Origin: Ruminococcoides intestinihominis
GTDB lineage: Bacteria > Bacillota > Clostridia > Oscillospirales > Acutalibacteraceae
DNA length: 64,000 nucleotides
Assembly (NCBI RefSeq): GCF_040096285.1
Contig: NZ_JBBMEY010000001.1
Coordinates: forward strand, 62,001-126,000
Reading direction: 5' to 3'
A program made the position numbers and the translations under genes. Shown here in pieces: positions 18,064 through 26,441 of the stretch; the stretch's first letter is position 1; each line of letters starts with the position of its first letter. Under the pieces are notes generated by a model that was not told where the DNA came from, did not search any database, and saw only the letters and a list, made by a program, of their open reading frames with translations.

Positions 18064-18809
18064 CTATGTATTTCCTTCCATTTTCCTATTATATTAAAAC
18101 CCATTTTGGTATAACATTCTTTTAAATCATCTTCACAAAATAAATATAAGTTGTCTTCTTTTACATTATTTAAAAGGCTTTTTGCATAATCATTATTTCT
18201 ATACTGAGGTAATGTTGCAATTGGTGAAATTATTTTACTGTATTCATCACCTGTTATTATTGCACAAGAAACTATTTTATCTTCTAGCTCAAGTGAATAA
18301 ATTTTACTGCAATTTACTCTAACTTTGGAATGTAAATCAGTTGCAAAATACCCATAATCAGCAATTTTTACAACAGTTGAATTGCAGTTATTAAAGAAGT
18401 TAAAAACACCTTTATATTCATTAACGGTAGTAAAAATGCAGTTATTTTCTTTTACATTGTTATTAATAAATTCTCTTTTCATAATTAAGCCTGTTTCTGA
18501 CATAGAAAAATTAAAATTCAGAGAATATTTTTCATTAAACAAAAGATGAGAAAACCCTAACACATTGAGAAATTCTTCAATTTCCTGTATGTTAGAATTT
18601 TCTGTTAAAAATAAAATAAACTGATTATCTAACCTTGAAATCAGCGAAACATAATCTTCATTAAAAGACTGATACCATATATCAAGAAAGTCACAGTTAA
18701 GCCCATAAGATTTATACAATACATTTATTCTGGTGAAAAATACATCCTTATCTTTTAGCTTAGCTGTAACATTCTTATATTTTGTGTCATCAGACAGATA
18801 TTTTATCAT
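18060..18809 (-). CDS. GNAT-family N-acetyltransferase, unusual N-terminal half
   Basis: 249 residues. The last 80 or so look like a GNAT fold: a strand with IVSCAIITGDE, then ISPIATLPQYRNNDYAKSLL (acetyl-CoA loop and helix), and a C-terminal CYTKMGFNIIGKWKEIHR. The first 150 residues show no motif I recognise and may be a degenerate tandem GNAT or a substrate-binding domain. It is locked between murD and the YnbB-like gene by four-base overlaps on both sides. The substrate is unknown. Confidence 0.75.
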   Translation of the reverse strand: MIKYLSDDTKYKNVTAKLKDKDVFFTRINVLYKSYGLNCDFLDIWYQSFNEDYVSLISRLDNQFILFLTENSNIQEIEEFLNVLGFSHLLFNEKYSLNFNFSMSETGLIMKREFINNNVKENNCIFTTVNEYKGVFNFFNNCNSTVVKIADYGYFATDLHSKVRVNCSKIYSLELEDKIVSCAIITGDEYSKIISPIATLPQYRNNDYAKSLLNNVKEDNLYLFCEDDLKECYTKMGFNIIGKWKEIHR

Positions 18810-20194
18810 TTCAATTCTTTAACAAGGTTCTTGAAGTGAATACCTCTCTCCATAAAGTTCTTGTACAAATCAAAACTTGCACTTGCTGGAGATAGAGAAA
18901 CAATATCACCCTTAACTGCAACTTCAGAAGCTTTTTTAACTGCCTCTTCCATATTAGATACACGATAAATTACAGGGTTACCCTCACTATAGCTAGGTGC
19001 CTTCTTAGTTGAAGTTTCAATTTTATCAGCAGTATTGCCCATTAAGATAAGAATTTTAACCTTCTTACAAATAACTTCACCTAGTTCATCATAGTTAAGG
19101 TTTTTGTCATAACCACCGGCAATAATAATAATCTTTTCATCATATAGAGAAAGTGTACCTGATGCAGTTCTTGTAGGACTGGATGCAATAGAATCGTTGT
19201 AGTACTTAACACCATTAAATTCTCTTACAAATTCTGCTCTATGTTCTACACCTTGGAATGTTTTTGCTACTTTAACAATAGTATCAACATCAACAATACC
19301 CCATACAGCTGAGATAGCAGCCATATAGTTCTCTACATTGTGCATACCCGGAATGAAAATATCTTTAATGTCAATAATTTCTGTTTCTTTACCGTAATCA
19401 GAATAAACTATCTTGTTATCCTTTAGATATGCACCGTTAGTAACAGTATTTCTTCTACTAAACTTAACTAGTTGACCACGAACTTCACTTGAGAATGAAT
19501 TTGAAATTTCATTATCAAGGTTAAGAACAGTCTTTGAGAAAGCATTTTGATGAAGAAGAATATTCTTCTTGGCATCAACATATTCTTGCATATCCTTATG
19601 TATATCAAGGTGATTTGGTGAAACATTTGTTACAATAGCAATTTCAGGACTTTCTTTCATTGAGATTAGTTGGAATGAAGAAAGTTCAACAACTGCATAA
19701 TCATCCTTAGTAATACTTTCAATTTCAGGTAAAAGTGGCTTACCGATATTTCCACCTAAAAATACCTTTTTACCGGCAGCTTTTAGAAATTCTGAAACAA
19801 TAGAAGTTGTAGTTGTCTTACCGTCAGAACCTGTAACTGCTATAATATGACAGTCGGCAAGTTCAAAGAAAAGTTCCATTTCTGAAGTTACAACAACACC
19901 ACGACTACGCATTTCAACAAGTTCATCCATATAGTACTTCATACCGGGTGTTCTAAACACTATATCAACATCAAGATTCTTTAGGTAATTATCACCTAAA
20001 GAAAGTTTAACACCAAGTTCTTCTGCTTTCTTAGCATTATCTCCTAGGTCCTCAAAATTTCTTCTATCACAAGCAGTAACATCAATGCCCTTGTTTACGA
20101 ACATTTCCATAACAGGAAAGTTACTGATACCAAGTCCACAAAATGCTACTTTCTTATCCTTTATACTTTCAAAAAAGTTATCAATTTTTGTCAT
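18806..20194 (-). CDS. murD: UDP-N-acetylmuramoyl-L-alanine--D-glutamate ligase
   Basis: 462 residues. This cytoplasmic enzyme adds D-glutamate to UDP-MurNAc-L-Ala in peptidoglycan synthesis. Visible blocks are VAFCGLGISN, the ATP loop AVTGSDGKTTTTS, SSFQL, TNVSPNHLD and NDSIASSPTRT. The start is the ATG at 20,192-20,194, nine bases after GGAGG; a TTG further up overlaps the ribosome binding site. Standing outside a dcw cluster is common in this group. Confidence 0.96.
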   Translation of the reverse strand: MTKIDNFFESIKDKKVAFCGLGISNFPVMEMFVNKGIDVTACDRRNFEDLGDNAKKAEELGVKLSLGDNYLKNLDVDIVFRTPGMKYYMDELVEMRSRGVVVTSEMELFFELADCHIIAVTGSDGKTTTTSIVSEFLKAAGKKVFLGGNIGKPLLPEIESITKDDYAVVELSSFQLISMKESPEIAIVTNVSPNHLDIHKDMQEYVDAKKNILLHQNAFSKTVLNLDNEISNSFSSEVRGQLVKFSRRNTVTNGAYLKDNKIVYSDYGKETEIIDIKDIFIPGMHNVENYMAAISAVWGIVDVDTIVKVAKTFQGVEHRAEFVREFNGVKYYNDSIASSPTRTASGTLSLYDEKIIIIAGGYDKNLNYDELGEVICKKVKILILMGNTADKIETSTKKAPSYSEGNPVIYRVSNMEEAVKKASEVAVKGDIVSLSPASASFDLYKNFMERGIHFKNLVKELK

Positions 20195-20225
20195 AAGGTT
20201 CAACCTCCTAAATACATACTATATT

Positions 20226-20253
20226 ATTATACCAAATGTAAAGAAAATTTCAA
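20226..20253 (-). promoter_or_regulatory. Sigma-A promoter of murD operon
   Basis: TTGAAA at 20,248-20,253, a 16-base spacer and TATAAT at 20,226-20,231 on the minus strand, downstream of the XRE-gene terminator. It drives murD, the GNAT gene, the YnbB-like gene and the MmcQ gene. Confidence 0.82.
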
Positions 20254-20273
20254 TTATTTTATGCAAATAACGC

Positions 20274-20299
20274 AAAAAAACGGTGACAAAGTCACCGTT
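20274..20299 (-). terminator. Terminator of the XRE gene
   Basis: AACGGTGAC, a TTT loop and GTCACCGTT form a nine-bp perfect stem followed by TTTTTTT on the minus strand, directly after the XRE stop codon. Confidence 0.93.
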
Positions 20300-20309
20300 C
20301 TAATTAAAA

Positions 20310-20555
20310 TTATTCTCTGCCAAGAAGTGAGTCAACAGAAGTTTCCAAAATATCTGCTAATGCAACAAGTTCAATATCTGTTACATAACGGATTTGACCT
20401 TCCAGCTTAGAAAGACCTGATGCATTCATATCAACGCCATTAACCTGCAACTGTGCAAGAAGTTCCTTTTGCTTCATTCCCTTCTTTTTTCTTGCAGATT
20501 CAACACGAGCACCAATTAGGTTTCTGTCGCCTAAGTTTTGTTTTCTTAGCCTCAT
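20310..20555 (-). CDS. Small XRE/Cro-type helix-turn-helix regulator
   Basis: 81 residues, a single helix-turn-helix domain and nothing else. The HTH begins around NLIGARVESARKKKGMKQKELLAQL; the following LSKLEGQIRYVTDIELVALADIL and SVDSLLG complete the usual five-helix XRE fold. A GGGGAGAA ribosome binding site precedes the ATG. It forms its own unit with a promoter at 20,672-20,700 and a terminator at 20,274. Its long AT-rich leader contains five 13-bp tandem repeats, which could be its own operators. Targets are unknown. Confidence 0.9.
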   Translation of the reverse strand: MRLRKQNLGDRNLIGARVESARKKKGMKQKELLAQLQVNGVDMNASGLSKLEGQIRYVTDIELVALADILETSVDSLLGRE

Positions 20556-20595
20556 AATATTCTCCCCATTTACATAATTATTTTTCTTTAAAGTA

Positions 20596-20660
20596 ATTCT
20601 TTTGAATAATTCTAATAAATAATTCTTTTAAAATATTCTTTTAAAAAATTCTTTAAATTC
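20596..20660. repeat. Five tandem 13-bp degenerate repeats in the XRE-gene leader
   Basis: On the plus strand ATTCT begins at 20,596, 20,609, 20,622, 20,635 and 20,648, exactly 13 bases apart each time. The consensus unit is close to ATTCTTTTAAATA (minus strand TATTTAAAAGAAT). The array lies between the XRE-gene -10 box and its ribosome binding site, so it is transcribed. No gene or other RNA is evident in the interval 20,556-20,823; the rest is AT-rich sequence. Confidence 0.8.
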
Positions 20661-20671
20661 ATTATGAACAT

Positions 20672-20700
20672 ATTATAATACTATAAAAGAAAAAAAACAA
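20672..20700 (-). promoter_or_regulatory. Sigma-A promoter of the XRE gene
   Basis: TTGTTT at 20,695-20,700, 17 bases and TATAAT at 20,672-20,677 on the minus strand. It predicts a leader of about 110 bases that includes the 13-bp repeat array. Confidence 0.65.
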
Positions 20701-20823
20701 GACCTTTTTGTAAATAAATTTAAAAAATTGATACTTTTTATCGAATTATATTACACGATAGTGATATTTTGTAATATTTTTGTAATTTTCTTATAAAAAA
20801 TTATTTAAAAGAAATATAAATAG

Positions 20824-20851
20824 CAAAAAAATAAGGGTCATAATGACCCTT
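20824..20851 (-). terminator. Terminator of rnpB
   Basis: AAGGGTCA, a three-base loop and TGACCCTT form a perfect eight-bp stem followed by ATTTTTTT on the minus strand, directly after the rnpB 3' end. Confidence 0.93.
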
Positions 20852-21193
20852 AGCAACCAAATCTATAAGCCGAGTTCTGTCGTGAATAGCCATCTATCTT
20901 GGCAGTGTGTTGCCACAACTGCTCAACGCCACCTCCTCGGGACTGCCGAGCATGCATTATGTCCCTCCACGGTGTTGCTCCAAATAGGGTTTACACGGCT
21001 AATATGTCTCCATATTACCGGTGAGCTCTTACCTCGCCTTTCCATCCTTACCACATAAGTGGCGGTAATTTTCTGTTGCACTATCCCTAGGGTCACCCCC
21101 GGCGGCTGTTAGCCGTTATCATTGCTCTATGGAGCTCGGACTTTCCTCGGATAGTCGCTTTCGCTTCTAACCGTAGCTATTCAATCTAGTTGC
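20852..21193 (-). ncRNA. rnpB: RNase P RNA, A-type
   Basis: The catalytic RNA that matures tRNA 5' ends. Minus-strand conserved regions in order: GAGGAAAGTCCGAGCTCC (CR-I, half of P4) near the 5' end, AGGGATAGTGCAACAGAAA, GGTAAGAGCTCACCGG, GTAAACCC with GGAGCAACACC, and near the 3' end CACGACAGAACTCGGCTTA (CR-V, other half of P4). These and the roughly 342-base length fit the ancestral A type. A promoter at 21,200 and the terminator at 20,824 give the ends within a few bases. Confidence 0.96.
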
Positions 21194-21199
21194 TACTAT

Positions 21200-21228
21200 A
21201 TTTTAATAGAAAAATAATATTTTGTCAA
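21200..21228 (-). promoter_or_regulatory. Sigma-A promoter of rnpB
   Basis: TTGACA at 21,223-21,228, 17 bases, TAAAAT at 21,200-21,205 on the minus strand. It places the RNA start at about 21,193. Confidence 0.88.
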
Positions 21229-21233
21229 ACATA

Positions 21234-21262
21234 TTGAATGAATTTATAATAAGTTGTATAAT
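21234..21262 (+). promoter_or_regulatory. Sigma-A promoter of the malic enzyme gene
   Basis: TTGAAT at 21,234-21,239, 17 bases and TATAAT at 21,257-21,262 on the plus strand, divergent from the rnpB promoter with six bases between the two -35 boxes. Confidence 0.8.
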
Positions 21263-21291
21263 ATAATAAGATTTTAATGGAGGATTACAAT

Positions 21292-22464
21292 ATGGATATT
21301 AGACAAGAATCTTTACAAAAGCATTATGAATGGAATGGCAAAATCGAAGTTGTTTCCAGAGTTAAGGTTAATAGTAGCAAAGATTTGTCACTGGCTTACA
21401 CTCCCGGTGTTGCTGAACCTTGCCTTGAAATTAATAAGGACTACAACAAGTCATTTGAACTAACAAGAAGAAACAACCTTGTTGCAGTAGTTACTGATGG
21501 TTCTGCTATCTTAGGTCTAGGTGACATTGGTCCTGAGGCCGGTATGCCTGTTATGGAAGGTAAATGTGCATTATTCAAGGAATTTGCTGATGTTGATGCT
21601 TTTCCTATTTGTGTTAGAACTAAAGATGTTGATGAATTTGTAAATACAGTTTATCTTATCAGTGGTAGCTTTGGTGGAATTAACCTTGAAGATATTGCAG
21701 CACCTAGATGCTTTGAAATTGAAAAGAAGTTAAAAGAAAAATGTGACATTCCGGTATTCCATGATGACCAACATGGTACTGCTATTATTGTTGCAGCCGG
21801 TTTACTTAACGCACTAAAGGTAGTTAATAAAAATATTGAAGATGTACAGGTTGTAATTAACGGTGCAGGTTCTGCCGGTATTGCTATTTGTAAGCATCTG
21901 CTAAACATTGGTTTTAAGAATGTTACAATGTGTGATATTAACGGTATTCTTTGTGAAGATGATGATACTCTTAAGGATGCACATAAGGAAATTGCAAAGG
22001 CTACTAACAGAAGTAAAAAGACAGGTAACCTAGCTGATGCAATGAAAAATGCTGATGTATTTATCGGTGTAAGTGCTCCTAACATTGTTTCTGAAGAAAT
22101 GGTGAAGAGTATGGCTAATGACCCTATTATCTTCTCTATGGCTAACCCTACACCTGAAATTATGCCTGATAAGGCTAAGAATGCCGGTGCTGCTGTAGTT
22201 GGTACAGGTAGAAGTGACTTCCCTAATCAGATTAACAATGTACTTGCTTTCCCAGGTATCTTTAGAGGTGCTTTGGATTGTAGAGCAAAGGAAATCAATG
22301 AAGAAATGAAAGTTGCTGCATCTTATGCAATTGCAAACTTAATTTCTGATGATGAACTAAATGCTGAGTATATTCTACCGGAAGCATTTGATAAGAGAAT
22401 CGGTAAGGCTGTTGCTGAAGCAGTTATTAAAGCTGCTAATGAAACAGGTGTAAGTCAGATTTAA
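21292..22464 (+). CDS. NAD(P)-dependent malic enzyme
   Basis: 390 residues from the ATG at 21,292, eight bases after GGAGG; an ATG at 21,277 overlaps the ribosome binding site itself. It decarboxylates malate to pyruvate. Blocks are AYTPGVAEPCLEI, GSAILGLGDIGPEAGMPVMEGK, HDDQHGTAIIVAAGL and the nucleotide loop INGAGSAGIAICKHL. This is the short bacterial form without a phosphotransacetylase domain. Cofactor preference cannot be told by eye. It is a single-gene unit. Confidence 0.95.
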   Translation: MDIRQESLQKHYEWNGKIEVVSRVKVNSSKDLSLAYTPGVAEPCLEINKDYNKSFELTRRNNLVAVVTDGSAILGLGDIGPEAGMPVMEGKCALFKEFADVDAFPICVRTKDVDEFVNTVYLISGSFGGINLEDIAAPRCFEIEKKLKEKCDIPVFHDDQHGTAIIVAAGLLNALKVVNKNIEDVQVVINGAGSAGIAICKHLLNIGFKNVTMCDINGILCEDDDTLKDAHKEIAKATNRSKKTGNLADAMKNADVFIGVSAPNIVSEEMVKSMANDPIIFSMANPTPEIMPDKAKNAGAAVVGTGRSDFPNQINNVLAFPGIFRGALDCRAKEINEEMKVAASYAIANLISDDELNAEYILPEAFDKRIGKAVAEAVIKAANETGVSQI

Positions 22465-22498
22465 TTATCTGTTACAATATAAAATAGGCAAAAATTTA

Positions 22499-22525
22499 GG
22501 AGATGCTAATGCATCTCCTTTTTTT
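22499..22525 (+). terminator. Terminator of the malic enzyme gene
   Basis: GGAGATGC, a four-base loop and GCATCTCC form an eight-bp perfect stem followed by TTTTTTT. It abuts the convergent cca gene. Confidence 0.95.
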
Positions 22526-22527
22526 AT

Positions 22528-23862
22528 TTATATTACATTTTTTCTGACATATTGAAGTAAAGTTTCTTTATCGTTAATTAAAGTATTTTCAATAACTTTA
22601 TTAAGCAAAAGATTAAGTGTATCCCCTATTATTTTGCCTTTTGACATTCCACAACCCATAAGGTCCGAGCCATTGACTTTAAGATACTTTAAGCTAAAAC
22701 ATTCGTCATTATCCATAATATCACGAAAGATACTATTAACTTTATCCAGTTTATCAATCTTTTCTTGTTGATGGTATGATGACTGAGAAAGTACATCAGC
22801 CATTTGAATTTTCATAAGCATTGAAAAATTATCTGAACCGATATTTTTTAATACTTTTTTAATTATAATTCTGTCAGGCTGAATTCTTAAATCGTGAATT
22901 GAAATTAAATTAACCACAGTTTCAGTAAAATCTTTTGGGTAACGAAGTCTTTCCAAAATTATCTTTGCAATACCTGCACCGGTTTTTTCGTGACCTCTAA
23001 AATGAGAAACACCATTTTCATCTTTATTTTCTGACATAGGTTTACCTATATCATGAAGTAACATTGTCATTCTTAAGATTGGGTCGTTGTCAATATGCTT
23101 AACGCAAGAAACTGTGTGTTTCCATAAAGTTTTGTTATGGTGTGGTGTGTTTTGTTCATAATGAAACATTGTAGAAATTTCAGGAATGATAACTGCAAAT
23201 ACATCTTTAAATCTTCTGAGAATATAACTACAATTTTCACCACACAAAGTTTTTACAAGTTCTGTTGCAATTCTTTCTTTAGAAATATTATTTAATAGTT
23301 CTTTATTCTTTGCAATTGCGTTATATGTATTAAATTCTACTGAAAAGTTATAAGTTGATGCAAACCTTAATGCTCTTAAAATTCTTAATGCATCTTCCTT
23401 AAATCTTTTATCCGGTTCACCAACACATCTAATAGCCTTATACTTTAAATCTTCTTGACCGTTGAAATAGTCAATTACACCTTCACTTGGGTTATATGCC
23501 ATAGCATTTACTGTAAAATCTCTTCTTGCTAAGTCTTCTTTTAGTGAAGTGGTGAACTCTACATTCTTAGGATGACGGTTATCTTCATAATCTCCATCAA
23601 TTCTATAGGTTGTGATTTCATAAACTTCATAATCAATAATTACTGCAACTGTGCCATGCTTTATTCCGGCATCAATAATTTTGTAATCTTTGAATATTGA
23701 AATAATTTCATCCGGTTTTGCATTTGTGGTTAAGTCATAATCCTTAGGTGTTAAACCAAGTATCATATCCCTTACACAACCACCTACTGTATAACATTGA
23801 AAACCATTTGACTCCATTTTTGAAATTATATTTAAAACATTTTTAGGTAAAGTAAAATTCAT
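22528..23862 (-). CDS. cca: CCA tRNA nucleotidyltransferase with HD domain
   Basis: 444 residues from the ATG at 23,862, which follows GAGATGAT; an ATG three codons earlier is less well placed. The N-terminal polymerase-beta-like domain has CYTVGGCVRDMILG, KDYDLTTNA (metal-binding DxD), GTVAVII and RRDFTVNAMAYN. A C-terminal HD domain (HHNKTLWKHTV, LLHDIGKP) starts near 255. The enzyme adds or repairs the tRNA CCA end. Some lineages split this activity between CC- and A-adding paralogues; I cannot exclude that here. Confidence 0.93.
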   Translation of the reverse strand: MNFTLPKNVLNIISKMESNGFQCYTVGGCVRDMILGLTPKDYDLTTNAKPDEIISIFKDYKIIDAGIKHGTVAVIIDYEVYEITTYRIDGDYEDNRHPKNVEFTTSLKEDLARRDFTVNAMAYNPSEGVIDYFNGQEDLKYKAIRCVGEPDKRFKEDALRILRALRFASTYNFSVEFNTYNAIAKNKELLNNISKERIATELVKTLCGENCSYILRRFKDVFAVIIPEISTMFHYEQNTPHHNKTLWKHTVSCVKHIDNDPILRMTMLLHDIGKPMSENKDENGVSHFRGHEKTGAGIAKIILERLRYPKDFTETVVNLISIHDLRIQPDRIIIKKVLKNIGSDNFSMLMKIQMADVLSQSSYHQQEKIDKLDKVNSIFRDIMDNDECFSLKYLKVNGSDLMGCGMSKGKIIGDTLNLLLNKVIENTLINDKETLLQYVRKNVI

Positions 23863-23890
23863 ATATATCATCTCAATTATTTTTATATTT

Positions 23891-23899
23891 ATTATACCA
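23891..23899 (-). promoter_or_regulatory. Extended -10 promoter of cca
   Basis: TGGTATAAT on the minus strand is an extended -10 element (TGnTATAAT). The -35 region is only a T-rich run, so recognition would rely on the extended -10. Confidence 0.6.
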
Positions 23900-23932
23900 C
23901 ATTAATTATGTATAAAAAAGTTAAATTTAAGT

Positions 23933-23962
23933 CAAAAATAGCACAACTTCATGTTGTGCTAT
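23933..23962 (-). terminator. Terminator of the P-type ATPase gene
   Basis: ATAGCACAAC, a five-base loop and GTTGTGCTAT form a ten-bp perfect stem followed by TTTTGACTT on the minus strand. Confidence 0.85.
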
Positions 23963-23973
23963 CTAGTTATATT

Positions 23974-26283
23974 TTAATTTTTGTCAACTATCTTTTTCTT
24001 AATAGCAGTTGTAATGAGAGTAAGAATAATAAATACTATTATTGTAAAAGCAAATGAACATAATAAAAACATAGAAGAATTATGATTTAGTGGTACTGTA
24101 CCTAAAATTTTGCCACCAAACAAGAAACCTAAAACTAAGCAAACAAAAATAAATATTGATAAAGAAAGTCTTAGTTTATTAAACGGTAAAGAAATCTTCA
24201 CTACTAGTGCAAACAATGCAAAAGCAGTTACCATAATACAGACAGTTTCCAGAGTTTGAGTATTAAATCCAAGTTGATAACCTAAAGTCATAACCAATAT
24301 AGAATTTAGAGTAACCGTTAAACCTGCCGGTATTGCACCACAGATAATGTTAATGAAGAAGTTTCCTGTAATTCTGTTATTGTTATATTCCATAGCTAAT
24401 ATAAATGATGGAATACCGATGGTAAGTCCTCCGACAAATGAAAGTTGAATTGATTGGAATGGATAGGACATACCAAAAATAATAACTAAAACAGAAAGTA
24501 AAATTGAAAAAATATTTTTAACTAAAAACAGTGATGAACTTCTTTGGATATTCTGAATTGTTCTTCTACCCTCAGTAACAATATATGGCATTGATGAAAA
24601 GTCATTATCAGCAAGTACAATTTGTGATACACACTTAGCAGCCTCACTACCTGATGCCATCGCTACCGAACAATCAGCTTTTTTTAAAGCTAATACATCA
24701 TTTACTCCATCACCTGTCATAGCTACTGAATGACCATTATCGTGTATTGATGAAATCAGCTTTTCTTTTTGTTGAGGAGTTACTCTACCAAAAATTGTAT
24801 ATTCTTCTGATGCTTTTTTAATATCTTCATCAGTTTTTAAAGTGCTACAGTCAATAGCTTTATCGTAGTTATCAATATTAAAAGTTTTGGCAATATTCAC
24901 AATAGTATTTACTGAGTCACCTGAAATAATCTTAATATTAACTCCTTGTTTTTTGAAATACTTTAAGGTTTCTTTTGCATTTTCACGAAGTTTATCTCTC
25001 AATAAAACATTACAAATAGGTGTTCTTGTATCACCCTTAATCATTACAAATGTTAGAACTCTGTAGTTATTTTCATATTTCTTAATATCGGTTAAAATAT
25101 CATTTTCATCATCATTAAGGATAAATTCACCTGCACCACAGAGAATCTTCCTATCACTAAAAGTAACAGAAGAACATTTCTTTTCAGAAGAAAAGGCTTC
25201 TACTGAAACTGCTTTTTCGTAATGGTAACCATCAATTTTATCCCTAACTGCATTCATTGTACTGTTGTAGTCAATGCTATTATTTGCAAAATCAGAAAGA
25301 ATATTTAGCACATCATCATAAGTATAGTCACTTAGGGGAATAATATCCTCAACAATCATTTCATCACAAGTCAGTGTACCTGTTTTGTCAAGACAAAGAG
25401 TATCTACTCTTGCAAGTGTTTCAATACAATAAAGGTCTTGAACAAGAACATTTTTCTTAGAAAGTCTTATAACAGAAACAGCAAGAACTGTACTTGTCAA
25501 AAGTACAAGTCCCTCAGGAATCATACCTATAAGTGCTGCTACCGTTTTAACAACTGCATCTTCCAATGAAACATTTAAGAATAATAACTGATGTAAAAAC
25601 AGTATTGTACCCAATGGAACTAAAATACAAGTTACTACTTTAATAATTTTTTTAATAGTTCTGAAAATTTCAGAATTATTTTCTTTATAATACTTAGCAG
25701 AATTATTTAGCTTTGCAGCATAATTATCGTCACCTACTGCAACAACCTTTGAGATACATTGTCCTGAGTTGATAAAGCTACCGGACATTAGCTTGTCCCC
25801 AACTTTTTTTCTGATTAATTCACTTTCACCGGTAAGCATACTTTCATTTACAAAGCACTCACCGTCAACAACAACACAGTCAGTTGGAATTTGATTACCT
25901 CTGCTCAATGAAAGCAAATCATCAAGAACAATATCTTCATTATTAATATCTATTGTATCACCATTTCTGATAACCTTTGAATTGTTACCGGAAATAATAG
26001 ACAGTTTATCAACTGCTTTTTTGCTACGAATTTCTTGCACAATACCGATTATTGTATTGAAAAATACAACACCGATAAAAAGCATATTCTTGTATGAACC
26101 AACAAGAAAAACTGCTAAAGCAAGAACAACATTCAACAAGTTAAATAATGTACAAATATTTTTAAATAAAATATTTCCTAAGGTTTTTTCCGGTTTTGAG
26201 GTATCAACATTAACCTTACCCTCTGAAACTCTCTTGTCAACTTCTTGGGTAGTTAAACCTGTAAAAATTTTTTCTTCACTCAT
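23974..26283 (-). CDS. Cation-translocating P-type ATPase (P2-like)
   Basis: 769 residues from the ATG at 26,283; an upstream in-frame ATG at 26,382 lies before the promoter and is not used. The actuator-domain LTGES, the M4 motif PEGL, the phosphorylation site CLDKTGTLT and the hinge GDGVNDVLALKKADCSVAM are all intact, with about ten membrane segments. No N-terminal heavy-metal domain or CPC motif is present, so it is not a P1B metal pump. PEGL and layout fit P2 or CtpE-like cation pumps, perhaps for calcium. The ion is inferred only. Confidence 0.9.
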   Translation of the reverse strand: MSEEKIFTGLTTQEVDKRVSEGKVNVDTSKPEKTLGNILFKNICTLFNLLNVVLALAVFLVGSYKNMLFIGVVFFNTIIGIVQEIRSKKAVDKLSIISGNNSKVIRNGDTIDINNEDIVLDDLLSLSRGNQIPTDCVVVDGECFVNESMLTGESELIRKKVGDKLMSGSFINSGQCISKVVAVGDDNYAAKLNNSAKYYKENNSEIFRTIKKIIKVVTCILVPLGTILFLHQLLFLNVSLEDAVVKTVAALIGMIPEGLVLLTSTVLAVSVIRLSKKNVLVQDLYCIETLARVDTLCLDKTGTLTCDEMIVEDIIPLSDYTYDDVLNILSDFANNSIDYNSTMNAVRDKIDGYHYEKAVSVEAFSSEKKCSSVTFSDRKILCGAGEFILNDDENDILTDIKKYENNYRVLTFVMIKGDTRTPICNVLLRDKLRENAKETLKYFKKQGVNIKIISGDSVNTIVNIAKTFNIDNYDKAIDCSTLKTDEDIKKASEEYTIFGRVTPQQKEKLISSIHDNGHSVAMTGDGVNDVLALKKADCSVAMASGSEAAKCVSQIVLADNDFSSMPYIVTEGRRTIQNIQRSSSLFLVKNIFSILLSVLVIIFGMSYPFQSIQLSFVGGLTIGIPSFILAMEYNNNRITGNFFINIICGAIPAGLTVTLNSILVMTLGYQLGFNTQTLETVCIMVTAFALFALVVKISLPFNKLRLSLSIFIFVCLVLGFLFGGKILGTVPLNHNSSMFLLCSFAFTIIVFIILTLITTAIKKKIVDKN

Positions 26284-26317
26284 ATAGCACCCATTAAATA
26301 AAAAATTTGGAACTTCT

Positions 26318-26334
26318 GTACTGAAAATCAGCAC
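26318..26334 (-). other. Hairpin at the 5' end of the P-type ATPase mRNA
   Basis: GTGCTGA, a TTT loop and TCAGTAC form a seven-pair stem (one wobble) immediately after the predicted transcription start (about 26,335). There is no T-run, so it is not a terminator; 5'-end hairpins can stabilise mRNA. Confidence 0.45.
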
Positions 26335-26341
26335 TAAAAAA

Positions 26342-26370
26342 ATAATACTACCAAAATAATATTTTATCAA
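26342..26370 (-). promoter_or_regulatory. Sigma-A promoter of the P-type ATPase gene
   Basis: TTGATA at 26,365-26,370, 17 bases and TATTAT at 26,342-26,347 on the minus strand. This fixes the ATPase start downstream, at 26,283. Confidence 0.75.
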
Positions 26371-26441
26371 TACTATTTCCAAACTATTATACTATAAAAC
26401 AAGAAAAAATAATAGTATGACATATAAATAAAGGTGAGGTT

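Noticed and set aside
20556..20660. The 13-bp repeats as a CRISPR array or replication iterons
   Set aside because: The units are head-to-tail without spacers, degenerate and far too short for CRISPR; there is no cas gene, no replication initiator and no DnaA-box sequence nearby.
26284..26382. N-terminal extension of the P-type ATPase by 33 residues
   Set aside because: The extension would start upstream of the -35/-10 elements at 26,342-26,370 and encodes an unrelated hydrophobic stretch.
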